DNA from: JAMOBE01 sp039908285
Lineage (GTDB): Bacteria; Pseudomonadota; Alphaproteobacteria; Rhodospirillales; Rhodospirillaceae
DNA: 64,000 bases
Reading direction: 5' to 3'
NCBI GenBank assembly: GCA_039908285.1
Contig: JAMOBE010000001.1
Span: 1-64,000 of the forward strand
Under the pieces are notes generated by a model. The model did no database searches. It was not told where the DNA came from and saw only the letters and a list, made by a program, of their open reading frames with translations. Below are positions 8,410 to 16,645 of this stretch, one piece after another. Both the position numbers and the translations under genes were made by a program. How positions within the stretch are numbered: the stretch's first letter is position 1; every line of letters begins with the position of its first letter.

Positions 8410-9547
8410 TCATTCGATATCCGCATGACCGCCCCCCGTCTCGTCACTTCCCTGGACCCGGGCGGCCAGGGCGGCGGACATGAAGCGGTCCAGGTCGCCG
8501 TCCAGCACCCCCTGGGTGTCGGAGGTCTCGACGCCGGTGCGCAGGTCCTTGACCATCTGATAGGGCTGGAGCACGTAGGAGCGAATCTGGTGCCCCCAGC
8601 CGATATCGGTCTTGCTGTCGGCCTCGGCCTGGGCCGCGTCCTCGCGCTTTTGCAGTTCCCGTTCGTACAGGCGGGCCTTCAGCATGGACCAGGCGTTGGC
8701 CCGGTTCTGGTGCTGGGAGCGCTCGCTCTGGCATTGGACGACGATGTTGGTGGGAATGTGGGTGATGCGCACGGCGCTGTCGGTCTTGTTGACGTGCTGA
8801 CCGCCGGCGCCCGAGGCGCGATAGGTGTCGACCCGGCAGTCCTTGTCGTTGATCTCGATCTCGATGGTGTCGTCGATCACCGGGTAGACCCACACCGACG
8901 CGAACGAGGTGTGGCGGCGGGCCGCCGCATCGTAGAGCGAAATGCGCACCAGCCGGTGCACGCCGCTCTCGGTCTTGAGCCAGCCATAGGCGTTGGTGCC
9001 GGAGACGCGGAGGGTCGCCGACTTGAGTCCGGCCTCCTCGCCGGGGCTCTCCTCGAGCCACACCGGCTTGTAGCCCTTGCGCTCGGCCCAGCGGGAGTAC
9101 ATGCGCACAAGCTGCTCGGACCAGTCCTGGGCCTCCGTTCCTCCCGCCCCGGCATGGACCTCAAGGAAGCAGTCGTTGGCGTCGGCCTCACCCGACAGCA
9201 GCGTCTCCAGTTCCCGCAGCCTCGCCGTTTCGCGAAGACTGCGGACCTGCGCTTCCGCCTCGGCGACGGTGGCGGCATCGCCCTCCTCCTCGCCCAGTTC
9301 GATCAGGCCGATGGCGTCCTCGAGATCCTGCTCCATCCGTCGATAGCCGGTCACCGCCGACTCGAGTCGGGTCCGCTCGCGCATCACCTTCTGCGCCGCG
9401 GCCGGGTCGTTCCAGAGGGTTGGATCCTCGGAGCGGGCGTTCAGTTCGTCGAGACGGGCAAGGGCACGATCCCAGTCAAAGATGCCTCCTCAGCAGCGCC
9501 ATCGTCTGCTTGATCTCATTGGCCAGGGTCTCTATTTCCGCGCGCAT
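8410..9547 (-). CDS. prfB: peptide chain release factor 2, made by programmed +1 frameshift
   Basis: Recognises UGA and UAA and triggers peptide release. The first 23 codons start at the ATG at 9547 (GGAGGATCC upstream) and read MRAEIETLANEIKQTMALL to CTT-TGA. Skipping T at 9478 joins the main frame (LDWDRALARL), giving about 378 residues. The hydrolytic GGQ motif is present in ASGAGGQHVNKTDS. The stop-codon-reading tripeptide, SPF in the textbook case, reads SLY here (VHRLVRISLYDAA, near 8934). A domain-1 coiled region and FLEVHAGAGGTEAQDW complete the fold. The gene overlaps or abuts the hydrolase below it. Confidence 0.95.
9474..9492 (-). promoter_or_regulatory. prfB programmed +1 frameshift site
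   Basis: On the minus strand the sequence AGGAGGCATCTTTGACTGG contains all three classic parts. These are an internal Shine-Dalgarno-like AGGAGG, the slippery CTT codon, and an in-frame TGA followed by C. Low RF2 slows termination at the UGA and favours slippage, so RF2 regulates its own synthesis. Confidence 0.95.
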
Positions 9548-9702
9548 GGATCCTCCATGAAGGCATTGGAGGGGCATGCTTAGCGGAAACCATCCGTCAC
9601 CACAAGGACCGTGCGAGCGGGACCCGGGGCAATCGGGTGAACGTCCCAATCCGCATACCGTCAAGCCTGATGGCAGACATGCGGCATCAATAAAAGAACT
9701 GA

Positions 9703-9955
9703 TCTCCAGCGTGCATGCATTGAGAAAAAAGGCGCAACACGGATGAACACGGATATCCACGGATAAACACGGATGCAGGGTAGTCTTGACGCTGCTCCGT
9801 CTCCAATGGATAAATAATACATATTATTATGTTACGACAACAGATGGCCTGTGCGTTCATTAATAAGTGTCATGTCAAACTCCGATATATCCGTGTTCAT
9901 CCCTTCTTATTCGTGTTCATCCGTGTTGCGTCTTTTTTCTCTACGCCAGCACGGT
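9703..9955. repeat. R3 element: inverted arrays of CACGGAT decamers
   Basis: The left arm (9721-9778) carries four CACGGAT units spaced exactly 10 bases apart. The right arm (9881-9939) carries the inverted version with the complementary ATCCGTG. The centre at 9813-9831 is AT-rich and itself palindromic. The outer flanks (GAGAAAAAAGGCGCA and its complement) also match. It fills the gap between prfB and the cold-shock gene. Confidence 0.8.
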
Positions 9956-9995
9956 GCGGTGCCACATGAGTCGAACTTTCTGCCCGTCGGCACCA

Positions 9996-10034
9996 CACCC
10001 ATCTCCCCCGGAAGAAGGGGGGAGAGGGCTTTTG
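9996..10034. repeat. R2-type half element, 3' of the cold-shock gene
   Basis: A C-rich/G-rich hairpin (CTCCCCC...GGGGGGAG) is followed by AGGGCTTTTGG, matching one arm of R2. It lies between R3 and the stop of the minus-strand cold-shock gene, so on that strand it could act as a 3' hairpin. Confidence 0.5.
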
Positions 10035-10056
10035 GAAGTGCCTTTTGCTCTTGTCG

Positions 10057-10779
10057 TCAGTCGACGAGGGTAAGAGTGACGGCTTCACGGCCCTTCGGCG
10101 TGTCCACCACCCGCATCGAGACCCGCTGTCCCTCCGCCAGGTTGACCACGCCGGAGCCGGCCAGGACCGATACATGGACGAAGATGTCCTTCCCCCCGTC
10201 GGTGCCCGAGATGAAACCGAACCCCTTTTCGGCATTGAACCACTTGACGGTGCCGTCCATCGGCACCGCGGTCGAGTGATCGGGTGCGGATCTGGGGGGG
10301 CGGTGTCCGCCACCGCCACCACCACCACCACTCCCTCCGCCACCGCCGTAGCCGCCACCGCCGCCACCGCCGCCACCGCCGTAACCGGGCGAGCGGGGCG
10401 GGGGCGAGGCCAGTGCCGAACTTTCGTCCACCTCGAACACCGACATGACCTGGCGGCCCTTGGCGCCGTTGCCCACCTGAACCCGCATCTTGGTTCCCGG
10501 TGCCACGGTGCCATGGCCGGCCGCCTGCAGGACGCCGATGTGCATGAAGACATCCCCCGAGCCGTCGGACATCTCGGCGAATCCAAAGCCCTTCTCGGCG
10601 TTGAACCACTTCACCGTGGCGAAGAGGGCGGGTCCCTGCGTCGGTGCCACGTCACGGGGCGGCGCGGCGAACGCGGGCCGGGCCGGGCGTGTCGAGCGGA
10701 AATCGTGTTCGGAGGACCCGTCATCGTCATCGAACCCGCGACGTCGTGGGGCGCGGAACCCCTTGCCTTTACGCATCAT
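10057..10779 (-). CDS. double cold-shock-domain protein with poly-glycine linker
   Basis: Predicted RNA/ssDNA-binding protein of 240 residues. A basic N-terminal tail (RKGKGFRAPRRRGF) precedes a first CSD at about 50-115 (ATVKWFNAEKGFGFAE, DVFMHIGVL). A glycine-rich linker of some 40 residues follows, then a second CSD at about 173-240 (GTVKWFNAEKGFGFIS, DIFVHVSVL). Both RNP1-like (KGFGF) and RNP2-like motifs are intact in each domain. Two-CSD proteins are typical of alphaproteobacteria. The long Gly linker is encoded by GCC/ACC-type tandem triplets (10300-10390) that may vary in length. Confidence 0.93.
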   Translation of the reverse strand: MMRKGKGFRAPRRRGFDDDDGSSEHDFRSTRPARPAFAAPPRDVAPTQGPALFATVKWFNAEKGFGFAEMSDGSGDVFMHIGVLQAAGHGTVAPGTKMRVQVGNGAKGRQVMSVFEVDESSALASPPPRSPGYGGGGGGGGGGYGGGGGSGGGGGGGGHRPPRSAPDHSTAVPMDGTVKWFNAEKGFGFISGTDGGKDIFVHVSVLAGSGVVNLAEGQRVSMRVVDTPKGREAVTLTLVD

Positions 10780-10881
10780 GCCGACTCGTCTCCACCTTTT
10801 CCCGGCGCCTATTCGCGCGCGTTTCTGTCCCAGACTCCATGGTTATAGCACGGAAGACCCGCGTCGCGGTGCGAGATTCTT

Positions 10882-11286
10882 TCATCCGCCTCCCGTGGAA
10901 GCGGGGCGCACCCCCATAAGTTCCTGCAGATCCACCAGAAAGAGTACTCCCGACGGATCCAGGGCCAGCGCCCGAACCCCGTTGAACGCCAGCCTTGCCG
11001 CAACCAAGGGTGGCAGCGGAAACACCCGATCGGCGGCGATCGTATCAAGAACGACCGGCTCGGCGACCGAGATCACCCGCTCCGCCAGGCCGGTTTTCAC
11101 CACCAGCCACCGCCGGCGGGACGCATCAGGCACCAGCGAACCGAGCAGGGACTCGAGGGTCACCGCTTCGGCGCCCGCCGGAGACGCCGCCGAAGATGGG
11201 GGCTGGTCGCGCATGGCCCGAATCCACCGCGCCTCCACGGCGAAGCGATGGCCTCCAGCCTGGACGCGGACCACGGAAAGGGGCAC
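10882..11286 (-). CDS. small CheW-like protein
   Basis: A 134-residue product starts at a GTG (11286) that shares one base with the stop of the upstream cheW (TAGTG). It has CheW-like beta strands (VVRVQAGGHRFAVEA; ALDPSGVLFLVDLQELMG at the end) but lacks the well-conserved NLRG/RG region, so it is divergent. The tight coupling suggests it works with the CheW upstream, perhaps as an adaptor or a regulator of the diguanylate cyclase. A longer open frame to 11640 is only a shadow of cheW. Confidence 0.65.
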   Translation of the reverse strand: MPLSVVRVQAGGHRFAVEARWIRAMRDQPPSSAASPAGAEAVTLESLLGSLVPDASRRRWLVVKTGLAERVISVAEPVVLDTIAADRVFPLPPLVAARLAFNGVRALALDPSGVLFLVDLQELMGVRPASTGGG

Positions 11287-11804
11287 TACCGCAGCCCCGC
11301 ACGATAGTCGTCGAAGAGTCGCTCGAGATCGAGGACGCTGACGTACCGGCCGCCGAAGGAGACGAGTCCGAGGACGAGGGCGGCCAGATGGTCGGGAATG
11401 GTGTGGGGCGGCGCCTCCAGGCGGCTGGCCGGCAGGTCGACCACATCCTCGACCCGATCCACCCGGATGCCGCTGCGCATCGCCTTCCCCTGGCCGATGA
11501 GGATGCGGGAGTTCGCCGTGTCGGCGGTTTCCGGGTATCCCAGAATGGACCGCAGGAGGAGCACCGACTCGATCTCTCCCCTGACGTTGATCACCCCTTC
11601 GAGCGATGGCGGACAACCGGGAAGAAAAAAAACGGGACAATCCGCCAGCACCTCGCGGATTCGCTCGCCATGAAAGGCGTACCAGTCCCCGTCCAGGGAG
11701 AAGACCACCAGCTTCAGGTGCGGCTCATCCACATCGACGATCGTCCCGGCCTCGCCCCGGCGCCGGGCCAGGACGTCGTCGAGGGACATGCCCTCCTCCG
11801 TCAT
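11286..11804 (-). CDS. CheW-domain adaptor protein
   Basis: A 172-residue protein from the ATG at 11804, which overlaps the upstream stop as ATGA. CheW features are KLVVFSLDGDWYAFHGERIREVL, the conserved SLEGVINVRGEIESVLLLRSILG, and RILIGQGKAMRSGIRVDRVEDVVDLP. It has an N-terminal extension of about 30 residues. CheW couples receptors to CheA; here no CheA is in view and its partner is the Hpt-REC-REC-GGDEF protein upstream. The circuit may therefore be a non-flagellar chemosensory or second-messenger one. Confidence 0.88.
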   Translation of the reverse strand: MTEEGMSLDDVLARRRGEAGTIVDVDEPHLKLVVFSLDGDWYAFHGERIREVLADCPVFFLPGCPPSLEGVINVRGEIESVLLLRSILGYPETADTANSRILIGQGKAMRSGIRVDRVEDVVDLPASRLEAPPHTIPDHLAALVLGLVSFGGRYVSVLDLERLFDDYRAGLR

Positions 11805-13528
11805 CGGCGGGCGCCCAGGACGCACACTCTCTCCGCCGCCTCGGCCACCACGACGCGGTTGCGGCCGTTGTTCTTGGCGGAATAGAGGGCCTGATCGGCG
11901 GCATGGCGCAGGGTTTCACCGGTCTCGTATCCCGGGAAGGTGGCCAGTCCGGCGCTGAAGGTGCACGAGAACTCGCCCTTGGCCGAGCGGAAGCGCACCG
12001 ACGAGAAGTCCCGGCGGAGCTGGTCGATGACCTCCGCCGCATCTTCGATCGAGATGCTCCGCAGCACCGCGGCAAACTCCTCGCCGCCGTAGCGGCCCAC
12101 CATGTCCGAATTGCGCAGCCGCTGCTGCAGGAGGCGCGCCAGGGCCAGCAGCACCTGATCGCCCGCCGGATGGCCGTGGGTATCGTTGACCTTCTTGAAG
12201 TGGTCCACGTCGATCATCGCGAAGCAGATCGTGTTCTGCTCCCGCTGGGCGGCGGCCAGCGACGACTCGGTGAACTGGGTGACGAAGGTGTGGTTGAACA
12301 GTCCCGTCAGGCTGTCCCGCACCATCAGGGAGCGCAACACACGCATGCGCTCGGCGCGGATGGTGACGGCGCCGATCAGGTCGTCGGGCTGGATGGGCTT
12401 GGTGAGGAATCCCTCTGCCCCGACGCACATGGCGGAAAACTGCTTCCCCTTGTCGGTCTCCCCCGACAGGAAGACGATGGGAAGGCTGACGTAGTCGGGA
12501 ATCTGGCGGATCAGCCGGGACAGGTCGTGTCCCGAGCACGTCGGCATGTAGACGTCCATCAGCACCAGATCGGGCTTGAAGTCGGCCAGCACCTCCAGAA
12601 CCTCGGCCGGCTCGTCCATGGCCCGGGTCACCATGCCCACCTGTTCGAGGATCGTGCCGTGGTAGGCGGCGACGATCGGATCGTCATCGACGATCAGGAT
12701 GCGAAACGGCTCGGGCTCCTGGCGGCTGGTCAGGGCGTCCAGGGTGTCCACGAGCTGGATCACCTCCAGCGGCTTCAGGAAATAGGCCTGACCGCCGGCT
12801 TCGATCGCCCGCAGCCGGGCCTCGAAGTCGGAGCGGACCGACATGAAGACCACCGGCGGCGGATTGCTGAGCCGTCGCCGCAGCTCGGCGATGACGTCCG
12901 TGCCGGCGGTGGCGGAATTCGGGAAGACGATGTCCATCACCAGGGCATCGGGCGCATCGGCGAGAACCGCCGCCCGCAGGGCCACAGGGTCGGTGAAGAC
13001 GGTGACGACATAGCCGAAACAGGCCAGTTGCGTGCCAATCTGCTGACCCAGCAGGTCCTCATCATCGCAGATGAAGACCCGTCTGCCCGGAACGATCCCG
13101 ACCGACGAGCAGAAGATCTCTCCCGCGGCCGAGGCGGACCGCGGCGGCGCCGAGTCCGCCGCCCCGGACGACCCGGAGGCTTCCTCCAACAGGATATGAA
13201 GCCGTCTCAGACAGGACTCGAGGTCGACGACGCCCGCCGCCAGCGCCGTCTCCAGCGCCAGCGGGTCCATGCGCTGCAGCCGGGCGATCACCTCGACGCC
13301 GGCGGCTCCGGCGGCGCCGATGTCCTCGAGCCCGAAGGAGGCCGCCGCACCCTTGATGTTATGGAACGTTCGATAGAGATCCTGAAGGACGCCCTCGTGG
13401 TGCGGGGTCTCCGTCAGACGCGCGCACAGGCGACTCGCGTCCTCCAGGGTCCGGGGAAGCTGGTCGACATAGGCACGGCATAGGCGGGCCAGCTTCTCGC
13501 GGAGGATCAGGGACTGTCTGTCTTTCAT
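11801..13528 (-). CDS. Hpt-REC-REC-GGDEF hybrid diguanylate cyclase
   Basis: A 575-residue signalling protein, probably cytosolic (no membrane segment). Domains from the N-terminus are an Hpt with phospho-acceptor H56 in FHNIKGAAASFG; REC1 at about 145-260 (VMDIVFP, K in YFLKP); REC2 at about 275-395 (LIVDDDP, LMDVYMP, FLTKP); and GGDEF at about 405-565. The active-site loop is GRYGGEEF, with RNSD five residues before it as the inhibitory I-site. It should make c-di-GMP under phosphorelay control. The start at 13528 (MKDRQSLI) has a weak ribosome site; a TTG further up is possible. It is coupled to cheW by ATGA. Confidence 0.92.
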   Translation of the reverse strand: MKDRQSLILREKLARLCRAYVDQLPRTLEDASRLCARLTETPHHEGVLQDLYRTFHNIKGAAASFGLEDIGAAGAAGVEVIARLQRMDPLALETALAAGVVDLESCLRRLHILLEEASGSSGAADSAPPRSASAAGEIFCSSVGIVPGRRVFICDDEDLLGQQIGTQLACFGYVVTVFTDPVALRAAVLADAPDALVMDIVFPNSATAGTDVIAELRRRLSNPPPVVFMSVRSDFEARLRAIEAGGQAYFLKPLEVIQLVDTLDALTSRQEPEPFRILIVDDDPIVAAYHGTILEQVGMVTRAMDEPAEVLEVLADFKPDLVLMDVYMPTCSGHDLSRLIRQIPDYVSLPIVFLSGETDKGKQFSAMCVGAEGFLTKPIQPDDLIGAVTIRAERMRVLRSLMVRDSLTGLFNHTFVTQFTESSLAAAQREQNTICFAMIDVDHFKKVNDTHGHPAGDQVLLALARLLQQRLRNSDMVGRYGGEEFAAVLRSISIEDAAEVIDQLRRDFSSVRFRSAKGEFSCTFSAGLATFPGYETGETLRHAADQALYSAKNNGRNRVVVAEAAERVCVLGARR

Positions 13529-13560
13529 GGGGGCCAGTCTGCTATATGACGTTGCGCATA

Positions 13561-13926
13561 TCAAGTAGTGCGATACTCGAGCACCGCCGCGACTCCGTCG
13601 GGCAGGGCCGTCATCAGATCGAAATTCTTGACGATGCAGGCGTCGAGGCGCGGCTCCCGCCGCTTCAGCGGCTCAGGGTCGTCGCCGGTGAGCAGAATAA
13701 ACGGGATCTCCACCCCCTGCTCGCGCAAAGTCGCGAACAGCTCGAGGCCGTCCACCAGCGGCATGTTCATGTCGGAAATCACCATCCCGAGTCCCGGGTC
13801 ACCCTCTAGGGCGGCGAGGGCATCCATGGCATTCCCGGTCACCACCACGTCATGCCCGGCCTCTTCCAGGATCACCGTGGTCATTTCCGCCGCCAGGGGA
13901 TCATCATCGACCACCAGTATGCGCAT
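13561..13926 (-). CDS. stand-alone response-regulator receiver domain
   Basis: A 121-residue REC protein from an ATG with AAGGAGGAG just upstream. It has the acidic pocket VVDDDP, phospho-acceptor Asp in VISDMNMP, Thr in ILLTGDD, and Lys in ACIVKNF. There is no output domain. It lies 32 bases upstream of the Hpt-REC-REC-GGDEF gene and probably shares its transcript, perhaps shuttling phosphoryl groups to or from the Hpt. Confidence 0.9.
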   Translation of the reverse strand: MRILVVDDDPLAAEMTTVILEEAGHDVVVTGNAMDALAALEGDPGLGMVISDMNMPLVDGLELFATLREQGVEIPFILLTGDDPEPLKRREPRLDACIVKNFDLMTALPDGVAAVLEYRTT

Positions 13927-14165
13927 CGCTCCTCCTTTCAGGTCTCAACCAGGGGAGCGGAAAGCTCGAGTCATGCCGGGTCCATCCCCTTCACGTGCGC
14001 TCCTCGATGCTTATAGCTTTGAAAGTCAGTCTGCCAAAACGATTCCGATCGTAAGCCAGACTTCGGAGCCCTGTAGGCTATCCACTTATGATTGACGGTT
14101 CTGGATGGTTGATGTATCGTCAGGACAGTAGCTGGTGGGTGAGTGAGACTGGGGGGACGTGTCCG

Positions 14166-15701
14166 ATGACGATGTGCTGCAAACCGGAGTTTCTCGAGGA
14201 TGTCGATACGGACACAAGAGACCTTCTTGATCTTTGTCATCCCGAGTCCTGTATCCACAAGTCCCGCGTCAACAAGATATCCGCTCTGATTGGGCAGATA
14301 GCCTGGAAGAAAGGCGATCCCGAAGGCAATCTATCGAAAACCATTGGGGTTTTCGGTCCCTGGGGATCGGGCAAGACGACATTTCTCGCAGCACTCGCCA
14401 GCAATCTTCTGGGTTGCACGTATACGGACGGGAAACGGCCTGACAGCCAGTCGATAGAGTCCGGTTCCCCCAGATATTCGGTCATATATTTGAATGCCGG
14501 TCAATGCACGACGGCAACATCGATCGTGGTCACTCTGCTGGAGAAACTGATACGGCAGGTGGACCCGAAGCCTGCACATTCCAACGCCTGGCAAAGCCTG
14601 CTCAGTAGTGCGCGTTGTTTCTCGCATTGCGATGGTGACGCGGTGTCGTGCGAATTGAGTGGGGCCAGGGAGGGTCTCAGTGCCGTGACCCGGCGCATCA
14701 CGGAACAGTCCCTCGTCATCATGATCGATGAACTTGACCGGTGTTTTGCCGATGAGGCCTATTCGGCGTTGCGGCAGATCCGGATACTTTTCGCGCATTG
14801 CAGCAGCAAGATCATCTTTGTCATTGCCGCCAATCCGGAGCCGATCAGCAGGGCTTTGCTGAACCGTCATAGCCTTTGCACCGACAAGAGCGAGGGGCAT
14901 CACGTTCTTGAAAGATTTTTCGATTATTATACCGACATTCCAGAGCCTCGCTATCTCGACCGGTTTGTCCGCGACCTTTGGACGAATACGAGAGATGAAC
15001 ATGGAGCGTTCCTGTATCCAACCGTCATTCATATCGACGACACGATCACCCCGCCCCGCCCGGAGGACGATCTTCCATGCCGCGCAGATGAATTGAATGG
15101 ATGCACGGCCCTGCAGGGAATGAAACGCACCTACCCGCTCTATTCCAATCTGCGGGTCATGAAGAAGGCGGCGGACTTCGTGGTCTACCGCAAATTTCCC
15201 GGCGCGCCTGACAAATTGTGGAAAGATTGGCGCTGGCTGACGTGGACGATGTGGCATCTCGAAATCATGAGGCAGATGGATCCAGCATTCCGACAGGATA
15301 TCAGTTACATTGCCGAGGACGTGCGGGTGATTACTGGTAAAACCTGTTTTGAAATGAAAATTCCAAAAAATCGCTACGAGATATCCGGTAGACGCAGTGA
15401 TAGTACAAAACGTATATTTGGCCTATTTCGCGAGATATATTGGCTCGAAGCCCGCAAATGGTATTTTACACTTGCGAACGCCGAGTGCGAGAAGGACCCC
15501 CAGTGTTTTCGGCGCCTAGAAATACTACGCGGACTTCTTCAAGATATCCCAAGGATGGACTTTATCATCATCATGTGTCTGCTGCCTCCTGCCGACGGCA
15601 AACCCCATCAATTCGTGAAGGAGGGAGACGACCCCCATAAAGACTTGAGCTTCACGGATGAAGCGCTCAATATGTTTCAGGCCGTGCTTGCAAACTACTG
15701 A
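14166..15701 (+). CDS. KAP-family P-loop NTPase
   Basis: About 511 residues from the ATG at 14166 (MTMCCKPEFL), which follows a GGGGGGACG stretch; the frame opens 78 bases earlier. The Walker A GPWGSGKTT is at about residues 64-72 and the Walker B VIMIDELDRC at about 208-217, followed by AANPEPIS. This is the KAP layout (a NACHT/STAND relative). No transmembrane insertion stands out, unlike many KAP proteins. Base composition is visibly more AT-rich than the neighbours, especially in the last third, which suggests transfer. Several KAP NTPases act in phage exclusion, but no partner effector is adjacent here, so a defence role is only inferred. Confidence 0.75.
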   Translation: MTMCCKPEFLEDVDTDTRDLLDLCHPESCIHKSRVNKISALIGQIAWKKGDPEGNLSKTIGVFGPWGSGKTTFLAALASNLLGCTYTDGKRPDSQSIESGSPRYSVIYLNAGQCTTATSIVVTLLEKLIRQVDPKPAHSNAWQSLLSSARCFSHCDGDAVSCELSGAREGLSAVTRRITEQSLVIMIDELDRCFADEAYSALRQIRILFAHCSSKIIFVIAANPEPISRALLNRHSLCTDKSEGHHVLERFFDYYTDIPEPRYLDRFVRDLWTNTRDEHGAFLYPTVIHIDDTITPPRPEDDLPCRADELNGCTALQGMKRTYPLYSNLRVMKKAADFVVYRKFPGAPDKLWKDWRWLTWTMWHLEIMRQMDPAFRQDISYIAEDVRVITGKTCFEMKIPKNRYEISGRRSDSTKRIFGLFREIYWLEARKWYFTLANAECEKDPQCFRRLEILRGLLQDIPRMDFIIIMCLLPPADGKPHQFVKEGDDPHKDLSFTDEALNMFQAVLANY

Positions 15702-15785
15702 CGCGAGGGAATACCCGCGCCAGATCACCCGAAATACCGGTCCGTCCGCCTGGCGTAGTACGGCAAGAGCCGGGCTCCTGGCTGA

Positions 15786-15885
15786 CTAGAGCGTTTTCCG
15801 CCTGAGCGGAAACGCTCTAGAATTTGCCTCTGGCCGCTCAAGCGCCGCGCGGGCTTTTCGCAGTTTCCGCTTGAGCGGAAACTGC
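15786..15885. repeat. two related hairpins between convergent genes
   Basis: The hairpin at 15786-15820 (CTAGAGCGTTTTCCGC stem, CTGA loop) and the one at 15860-15885 (perfect 11-bp stem GCAGTTTCCGC, TTGA loop) share the GTTTTCCGC/GCGGAAAC core. Such hairpins are dispersed repeats in alphaproteobacteria. They lie between the ends of the KAP gene and cobM and could stop transcription from both sides. Confidence 0.65.
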
Positions 15886-15886
15886 T

Positions 15887-16645
15887 CTAATCTCCGGGTC
15901 TCAGCACATGGGTGTGGTCGGCGGCATAGAGGCGGCTGTCGCTGAAGGAGTCGCCGGCCAGGGCGCGGCCCACCAGGATGAGGGCGGTGCGGGTCAGGGA
16001 GGCCTCCTTCACCCGGTCGCGGATGTCGGCCAGGGTGCCGCGCAGGATGGTCTGGTCGGGCCAGCTCGCCCGGTAGACCACCGCCACCGGACAGTCGGCG
16101 CCGTAGCGGGGCGTCAGGTCCTGGACCACCGCCGCCAGGTTGGCGATGGACAGGTGGATGGCGAGGGTGGCGCCACTCGCCCCCAGCGACGCCAGCTCCT
16201 CGCCGGGCGGCATGGGCGAGGAGCGGACGGCGGTGCGGGTCAGGATCACCGTCTGGCTGACGTCCGGCAGGGTAAGCTCGCGGCAGAGCGCCGCCGCCGC
16301 CGCCGCGAACGCCGGGACCCCGGGCGTCACGTCATAGGGAATGCCGAGGCGATCGAGCCGGCGCATCTGCTCGCCGATGGCCCCATACAGCGACGGATCG
16401 CCCGAGTGCACCCGGGCCACGTTCCGGCCGCGGGCGTGGGCGGCTTCCATCTCGGCGATGATCTGGTCCAGGTGCAGGGGTGCGGTGTCCACCACCCGGG
16501 CCCCCTCGGGCGCCGCCGCCACAACTTCGGGAGGCACCAGGGACCCGGCGTACAGCACCACCGGGCAGCGGCGGATCAGGTTCAGCCCACGCACGGTGAT
16601 GAGATCGGCAGCGCCTGGGCCTGCGCCGATGAAATGGACGGTCAT
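15887..16645 (-). CDS. cobM: precorrin-4 C(11)-methyltransferase
   Basis: SAM-dependent methylation of precorrin-4 at C11 in aerobic cobalamin synthesis (CbiF is the anaerobic counterpart). The 252-residue protein begins MTVHFIGAGPGAADLITVRG and shows the tetrapyrrole-methylase landmarks LYAGSLVPPEVV, VHSGDPSLYGAIGEQ, YDVTPGVPAFAAAAAAL, and PVAVVYRASWPDQ. The ATG at 16645 overlaps the stop of the membrane-protein gene as ATGA. It stands alone here without other cob genes, at the end of a dnaA-TPR-membrane protein run. Confidence 0.93.
   Translation of the reverse strand: MTVHFIGAGPGAADLITVRGLNLIRRCPVVLYAGSLVPPEVVAAAPEGARVVDTAPLHLDQIIAEMEAAHARGRNVARVHSGDPSLYGAIGEQMRRLDRLGIPYDVTPGVPAFAAAAAALCRELTLPDVSQTVILTRTAVRSSPMPPGEELASLGASGATLAIHLSIANLAAVVQDLTPRYGADCPVAVVYRASWPDQTILRGTLADIRDRVKEASLTRTALILVGRALAGDSFSDSRLYAADHTHVLRPGD

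Noticed and set aside
9721..9939. CRISPR-like array from the repeated CACGGAT units
   Set aside because: Units are contiguous decamers without spacers, occur in inverted arms, and no cas genes are present.
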